Shown here: positions 59,885 to 64,000 of the stretch, piece after piece
Layout of the letters: the number at the start of each line of letters is the position of its first letter
How positions within the stretch are numbered: the first letter of the stretch is position 1
Assembly: GCA_007376205.1 (NCBI GenBank)
Contig: VMFU01000003.1
Location: forward strand, 62,001 to 126,000
Direction of reading: 5' to 3'
Source: Candidatus Peregrinibacteria bacterium Gr01-1014_25
Lineage (GTDB): Bacteria; Patescibacteriota; Gracilibacteria; Peribacterales; Peribacteraceae
DNA: 64,000 nucleotides
Translations under genes and position numbers: made by a program
Notes under the pieces: generated by a model
What the model was told of the DNA's origin: nothing
The model's input: only the letters and a program-made list of their open reading frames with translations
Database searches by the model: none

Positions 59885-60922
59885 GTGGACTCCCGTGCGA
59901 TCATCGCCGCTCCCCTGCTCGCCGCCGCGAGCACCGTCGCGCTTCATCTCCTCGCGCTGCGGAGGTTTCCGCGGTGGGGTCTGCTCGATTTTCCCGAGCG
60001 CTACGGCCTGAAGCGCGCAAGACTCCCCTACCCCGCCGGCATCATCACCCTGCTCGTCGCGGTCGCCTTCTTCCTCGCGCTGGAAGGCGTGCAACAGCGA
60101 AGTGTTGGTGTTGCCGCGGCGCTGATCCTGCTGGGGGCGACGGCGTTCATCGATGACCGCAGGCCGCTCCCCGCGCTGCTTCGCCTCGTGATGCAAGTCG
60201 TCTGCGCGGGCATCATCGTCGCATCGGGCGACTGCGTCGGCGGGCGCATCTGTTCGCTGACGAACCCGCTGGAGGGGTGGGTGGGCGGACCGATCCTGGA
60301 GCTCAACGGTTCGCTGCCGCTGCTCGGCATCGCCGTGACCGCGCTCTGGCTGCTCCTCACGACGAACATGCTCAACTGGAGCGACGGCGTTCCCGGCCAG
60401 ATGCACGCGGTGGCCTGCCTCGCCTTCGCGATCACCGGCGCGCTGGCCATGAGCGCGCGCGTTGAGCAGCCGGACATCGCCCTGCTCGCCTTCACCTTCG
60501 CCGGCATCGCCTTCGGCGCGCTCTTGTTCGACTTCCCTCCCCCGCGCGTCATCGCCGGCGACACGGGCGCAATGACGCTCGGTCTGCTCCTCGGCATCCT
60601 CACCGTCTACGCCGGAGGAAAAGTCGCCACCGCCTTCCTCGCCCTCGGCGTTCCCCTCGTCGACGGCATGATCGTCACACTGCAGCGGCTGCAACAGGGC
60701 CGCAACCCTTTCCATGGGAGTATCGCGGGCGAGCATCTGCACCATCGCCTCCTCGCGCGGGGATGGTCGCCGCGGCAGGTCATCCTGCTCACCGTCGGCA
60801 CCGGCGCGCTCTTCGGCACAACAGCGCTCTTCTTGAGCACGACGGGCAAAGTGATCGCGGCCATCGCGCTCACGCTGGTCGTTCTCCTCCTGCGTTTCCT
60901 CTCCCGCCGTCCCAATCCCTAA
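59885..60922 (+). CDS. MraY/WecA-type polyprenyl-phosphate sugar-1-phosphate transferase
   Basis: 345 residues, GTG start at 59885, set by TACGCT (59873-59878) 6 bases upstream; a longer frame runs back through the repeat cluster. Ten or so membrane helices. Signatures: DFPERYGLKRARLPYPAG, ATAFIDDRRPL (DDR for DDxxD), TTNMLNWSDGVPG (NxxNxxDG), AGDTGAMTLG and HLHHRLLARGWSPRQ (HHH). The WecA-like HLHHRLL favours a lipid-linked GlcNAc carrier for wall or surface polymers over MraY. Confidence 0.9.
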   Translation: MDSRAIIAAPLLAAASTVALHLLALRRFPRWGLLDFPERYGLKRARLPYPAGIITLLVAVAFFLALEGVQQRSVGVAAALILLGATAFIDDRRPLPALLRLVMQVVCAGIIVASGDCVGGRICSLTNPLEGWVGGPILELNGSLPLLGIAVTALWLLLTTNMLNWSDGVPGQMHAVACLAFAITGALAMSARVEQPDIALLAFTFAGIAFGALLFDFPPPRVIAGDTGAMTLGLLLGILTVYAGGKVATAFLALGVPLVDGMIVTLQRLQQGRNPFHGSIAGEHLHHRLLARGWSPRQVILLTVGTGALFGTTALFLSTTGKVIAAIALTLVVLLLRFLSRRPNP

Positions 60923-60954
60923 TCCCTCTGTCCGAATCCCTAATCCCTACTCTC
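60911..60954 (+). repeat. dispersed repeat A, copy 5
   Basis: CCCAATCCCTAATCCCTC, TGTCCGAATCCCTAATCCC, between the transferase stop and the convergent M23 peptidase gene. Closest relative of the copy inside rluD. Confidence 0.65.
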
Positions 60955-60964
60955 GACCCTCTCT

Positions 60965-62389
60965 TCACCGTCCCGCGTACTTCAGCGGCTTACTCAAAGC
61001 GTTGAAGGGTTTCACGTCGATGACGACCGTCTGGGTGCCGTGCGCCAGGACCCGCACCTCCGCTTCGCCGTCACGGAAATCCGCCGCCTGCAGGACGGGA
61101 GGGTCGAACGTCGCCGAACCGAACGCCGTGCGCAGGTAGAGCGCGCCCTTCAGGCTGTCAGCCGTCGCGCGATGGCCGTTGGCATCGAGCAAAGAGACCC
61201 GCACCGTCTGCCAGTCACGCGGCGAGAATGAGCCCGCATGCTGGATCTCGACGCCGGCAACCGCCCCCGCGTTAGCGACGGTCGTCGGTTGGGCGGCGAT
61301 CGTCACCGGCTTGGGGGCGAACCGCTGGAGCGCGGCGCGCTGCAGCAGGCGCTGCTCCCGCCGCTGTACGGTCAGAGATCGCAGCGTGACGGCCTGCGGC
61401 GGCGCATCCGGCGACGTCGTTGCATCGGCAACGGTGCGCGGGATCGTCTGTCCCGCCACCAGCATCGCGCTCGGCGTGTAGTTCGCCTGGACGTACTTCA
61501 TCGGATGAATCGTGAATGCGTAGCCATTCGAACTCTGAAAACCGCTATTCACCGCCTGTTCAAACGTGAGTCCCGCGGCGCGCATTTCGCTCGACGTGAA
61601 CGGCCAGTACGGATGCCACGGCGTCTCATCGCCCGTCCGCGACTTCTCGCGGTCGATCTGGAAATGCAGGTGCGCTCCGTCGGCGAAGCCCGTCCTCCCC
61701 GAGAGCGCGATCTCCTGCCCCTTGTCGACGATCTGGCCCTCGCTCACGAGCTGGGCGCTCAAGTGCGCGTACGCCGAGAAGAGTGTCGTGGTCTTCTTCG
61801 GATTCTCGGGATCGGGCACATTGGGATGTCGCAGCACGACGTACCTGCCGAAGCCTCCGGCATTCTCGCCGACCGCCGTGACGATACCCGTGGCGATTGC
61901 ACGGACCGGTGTCCCGACGGGCATGCGGATGTCGATGCCGGGATGCGTCCCCTTCCCTTCCTCACCGCTGTACGGTCCCATATAGCCAACGGAGTAGATC
62001 GCATCCGTCGGATGCCCCTGTGCGTCGACCGCATAGGGCGGGAGCGGAACGCGGCACGCTTCCGGAACTTGCCGCCAGGTGTGATCATCGGTTTGCCCCG
62101 CGTAACGCTGCCAGCACGCGGGATCCGCGACCTGCACCGCAGGCGTCACTGTGCCCGTGTACACGATGACGCTATCATCGACGGCGCCGAGCACGGACTT
62201 CCAGAACACATACCACCCGTGCGTGCCCATCATGTTCCCTGCCACGAACGCCAGCAGCGCGAGAGACGCTATAAGGAAGGATGAACGGTGGCGCAGGAAA
62301 GGGCCCGTCACCGGCCGTTCGTACGGACGCCAGAGAGCCGTCTGTCGGAAACCCGCGCGGTGTGCCGATTGGAGGCGTGCGAGGTACAT
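60965..62389 (-). CDS. M23-family (LytM) peptidase, membrane-anchored
   Basis: 474 residues. An N-terminal membrane helix (FLIASLALLAFVAGNMMG) precedes a LytM domain with zinc ligands in HPGIDIRMPVGTPV and GAHLHFQIDRE, then a C-terminal beta-rich domain (AGSFSPRDWQTVRVSLLD). Full ligands suggest a true peptidoglycan endopeptidase. It is divergent from tsaE, whose TATAAT overlaps its own promoter region. Confidence 0.92.
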   Translation of the reverse strand: MYLARLQSAHRAGFRQTALWRPYERPVTGPFLRHRSSFLIASLALLAFVAGNMMGTHGWYVFWKSVLGAVDDSVIVYTGTVTPAVQVADPACWQRYAGQTDDHTWRQVPEACRVPLPPYAVDAQGHPTDAIYSVGYMGPYSGEEGKGTHPGIDIRMPVGTPVRAIATGIVTAVGENAGGFGRYVVLRHPNVPDPENPKKTTTLFSAYAHLSAQLVSEGQIVDKGQEIALSGRTGFADGAHLHFQIDREKSRTGDETPWHPYWPFTSSEMRAAGLTFEQAVNSGFQSSNGYAFTIHPMKYVQANYTPSAMLVAGQTIPRTVADATTSPDAPPQAVTLRSLTVQRREQRLLQRAALQRFAPKPVTIAAQPTTVANAGAVAGVEIQHAGSFSPRDWQTVRVSLLDANGHRATADSLKGALYLRTAFGSATFDPPVLQAADFRDGEAEVRVLAHGTQTVVIDVKPFNALSKPLKYAGR

Positions 62390-62414
62390 GGAGTCGGGTG
62401 TTTGTCCTTTGTAC

Positions 62415-62420
62415 TATAAT
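62415..62420 (+). promoter_or_regulatory. -10 box TATAAT of the TsaE-HD gene
   Basis: Consensus TATAAT 11 bases before the ATG at 62432, inside the 42-base divergent region shared with the M23 gene. Confidence 0.6.
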
Positions 62421-62431
62421 ATCATTTTTGC

Positions 62432-63457
62432 ATGATTACGTCAATTTCCGACACCGTCCAGTGCCCTCTGGAAACCGCGGAGAAAACGCGGTTTGCAGGT
62501 GGTTCTCTGCGGGAGACGCTCTACGCATTCCCGGTCGATATTCTCCTCGAGGGTGAGCTTGGGGCCGGTAAAACGACATTTCTGCAGGCGTTTGCTGCGT
62601 CCCTGGGTATCCGCGACCCCATCAGCAGCCCAACCTTCACCCTGGAACAGCGCATGACGACGGCGGACAGCCGCTCGTTCGTGCACCTCGACCTGTATCG
62701 CCTCGCGCCCGCGGAGGCCGCAGCTTTCCTCCATGCGACCGAGGAGGCCGTGGATATCCGCTGCATCGAGTGGCCGGGAAATGCGAAAGAGTATGCCTGG
62801 CCGCGTCCGCGCATCACCATCCGCCTGGACGATGCGGCGGGCGGCGGGCGCATTCTGCAGGCTGCGTTCGCGGATATTCCCCTGCCCACGGGCGAGCAGA
62901 TCGCGGAATGGCGTTCCCTCGTACACCTCCCGCAGCATGTCGTCACGCACTGCGACACGGTTGCTGCGCTCGCCTCGGATCTCGCCGCATATCTCGCGCT
63001 CCGCGGCACGATCCTTCGGCCCGCGGCGTTGCGGGCGGCGGGGCTTCTGCACGATCTGCTTCGCTACATCGATTTCCGCGACGGCGTGGAGCCGGCGAAC
63101 GCGCCGTCGGAAACGACGAAGAAGGCATGGGCTCCGTGGAAGGACCGGTATGCCGACTGTCGTCACGAGGAGGCATGCGCGCGGTTCCTGCGGGAGCGCG
63201 GTTTCGATGCCCTCGCCGAGATCATCGTCACCCACGGCCTGCGCCTTCCGCCGGGACGCGACGCGCGCATCGAACAGAAATTGCTCTACTACGCGGACAA
63301 GCGCGTCATCGGCAGCTGCGTCGCAACGCTCGACGAGCGGTTTGCGGATTTCCACAAACGCTACGGAGCGACGCCGTTTTCGAGCGACGGCGCGGTGTGG
63401 TACGAGCAATCGAAGGCGGTCGAACGGGAACTGTTTCCGGACGGTGTTCCCCTGTGA
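62432..63457 (+). CDS. tsaE: fusion of TsaE (t6A ATPase) and an HD-domain hydrolase
   Basis: 341 residues; TsaE alone is about 150. Residues 1-150 are TsaE: Walker A GELGAGKTTF (41-50), SSPTFTLEQ, FVHLDLYRL and IEWPGNAKEY. Residues 165-320 are an HD domain: H173, H207-D208 in LLHDLLRYID, H245, H268 and D289 in LLYYADKRV. TsaE supports threonylcarbamoylation of A37 in ANN-decoding tRNAs; HD enzymes hydrolyse nucleotides or phosphates. Both active sites look intact. The frame is continuous with no sign of a stop or shift between them. Confidence 0.92.
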   Translation: MITSISDTVQCPLETAEKTRFAGGSLRETLYAFPVDILLEGELGAGKTTFLQAFAASLGIRDPISSPTFTLEQRMTTADSRSFVHLDLYRLAPAEAAAFLHATEEAVDIRCIEWPGNAKEYAWPRPRITIRLDDAAGGGRILQAAFADIPLPTGEQIAEWRSLVHLPQHVVTHCDTVAALASDLAAYLALRGTILRPAALRAAGLLHDLLRYIDFRDGVEPANAPSETTKKAWAPWKDRYADCRHEEACARFLRERGFDALAEIIVTHGLRLPPGRDARIEQKLLYYADKRVIGSCVATLDERFADFHKRYGATPFSSDGAVWYEQSKAVERELFPDGVPL

Positions 63458-63489
63458 CGTCCCCGCCCGCAATAGCCAGCTATTGACGC

Positions 63490-63660
63490 ATGCGCTATAC
63501 TTCCGGGTTGGTGCGTACCTGTCCGTACTGTGACGACGAACTCACCGGCCGCTGTGACTGCGGCAGCCCCGCATGCGTCTGCGGATTCTGCCCGCAGTGC
63601 GAGAGTGAAACCGAGCGCGACGACACGGAGGAAGGAGACTTGGAGCCGGAGGATGCATAA
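63490..63660 (+). CDS. small cysteine-rich zinc-ribbon-like protein
   Basis: 56 residues from the ATG at 63490, but GCTATACT (-10 at 63496-63501) overlaps it, so TTG 63508 or GTG 63511 (49-50 residues) is more likely the true start. Eight Cys in CPYCDDE, CDCG and CVCGFCPQC, then an acidic tail (SETERDDTEEGDLEPEDA). Probably binds one or two zinc ions. Function unknown. Confidence 0.6.
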   Translation: MRYTSGLVRTCPYCDDELTGRCDCGSPACVCGFCPQCESETERDDTEEGDLEPEDA

Positions 63661-63767
63661 GGGCTTGTCCGCCCATGATTTGTCTTGAAGAAAAGTCGAA
63701 TGATGAGCAAATATATTGTTCGACTGCTACAGTGATGCTGTTTTCCTCCCCCCTTCCCCATCCTTCT

Positions 63768-64000
63768 ATGAACAAGCTCGGTCAGAACCTCTGCTGGTTG
63801 CTGGGCATCGTCTTGGTCGCCGTCGGCGTCCTTGGTTTCGTGCTCCCCAGCCCGCTCCTCGGCTATTTCGAGGTCGACACCCTCCACAACGTGGTCCACC
63901 TCGTCAGCGGTCTTATCGGCCTGTGGGCGGCTTCGCAAGGTGTCGCCACGTCCCGCCTGTTCCTCCTGATCTTCGGCGTGGTCTACGGCGCGGTGACGGT
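63768..64000 (+). CDS. small membrane protein, DUF4383-like (C-terminus off the window)
   Basis: 77 codons visible, open at the window edge. NLCWLLGIVLVAVGVLGFVL, then VDTLHNVVHLVSGLIGLWAA and a third hydrophobic run. The hydrophobic-loop-HN-x-x-H pattern resembles DUF4383 membrane proteins of unknown function. Weak assignment. Confidence 0.6.
   Translation, partial: MNKLGQNLCWLLGIVLVAVGVLGFVLPSPLLGYFEVDTLHNVVHLVSGLIGLWAASQGVATSRLFLLIFGVVYGAVT

Overview
The window reads as one contiguous bacterial chromosome segment, densely coding and GC-rich, using the standard code (TGA is a normal stop). The best guess is a Patescibacteria/CPR genome, perhaps Peribacteria/Peregrinibacteria-like. This rests on the gene set (a baseplate-J-like membrane protein family common in CPR, TMTC-like mannosyltransferases, repetitive surface proteins, a pentose-phosphate module, few biosynthetic genes), the rarity of Shine-Dalgarno sites and the short operons. 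It is an inference from style; no phylogenetic marker was tested. Four tRNAs are present: Gln-UUG, Ser-UGA, Ser-GCU and Arg-UCU.

Layout. 0-1.4 kb: a partial DUF3800-like gene and a divergent ClpP-like serine protease. 1.6-8.4 kb: a copper-handling island (small exported protein, an HMA/SafE/cupredoxin exporter, an HMA chaperone, CopA ATPase, a multicopper oxidase lipoprotein, a ZIP transporter). 8.4-17.9 kb: housekeeping (rplU, tgt, clpP, miaA, recG) with small coiled-coil or membrane proteins. 18-29 kb: the cell-surface region, with an SLH protein, a 1001-residue protein joining a DNA-binding HTH module to a large exported domain through three membrane segments, two paralogous signal-peptide surface proteins, a serine hydrolase and a TMTC-like enzyme. 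29-35.8 kb: sugar metabolism (transketolase, transaldolase, 6-phosphogluconate dehydrogenase, ROK kinase) with a C39-like lipoprotein and a nitroreductase. 35.9-49.9 kb: a fatty-acid desaturase, MscS channel, Cas4-like nuclease, L,D-transpeptidase, rsmH-ftsL, pyruvate kinase, a second TMTC protein, pyrH, a shortened PilB/GspE ATPase and a FecR-like protein. 50-64 kb: rluD-type synthase, tyrS, DCoH, DsbA, a Xer recombinase beside a dif-like site, a YdcF/baseplate-J pair, pgk, a MraY/WecA-type transferase, an M23 peptidase and a TsaE-HD fusion.

How it works together. Transketolase, transaldolase, 6PGDH, PGK, pyruvate kinase and the sugar kinase supply much of a glycolysis/pentose-phosphate backbone. 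MraY/WecA-like, L,D-transpeptidase, M23, RsmH and FtsL-like proteins serve the envelope and division. The SLH, tail-fibre-like, TMTC and DsbA proteins point to a modified, disulfide-bearing cell surface.

Most notable: (1) the membrane-spanning HTH-surface fusion, whose -10 box sits inside a perfect palindrome; (2) about twenty genes with a TANNNT -10 box only 6-12 nt before the start codon, which predicts widespread leaderless transcription; (3) a dif-like site directly upstream of the Xer gene; (4) a Tgt lacking all four zinc ligands; (5) a TsaE-HD fusion; (6) dispersed short repeats that have entered coding sequences in frame (rluD, transketolase, probably miaA).
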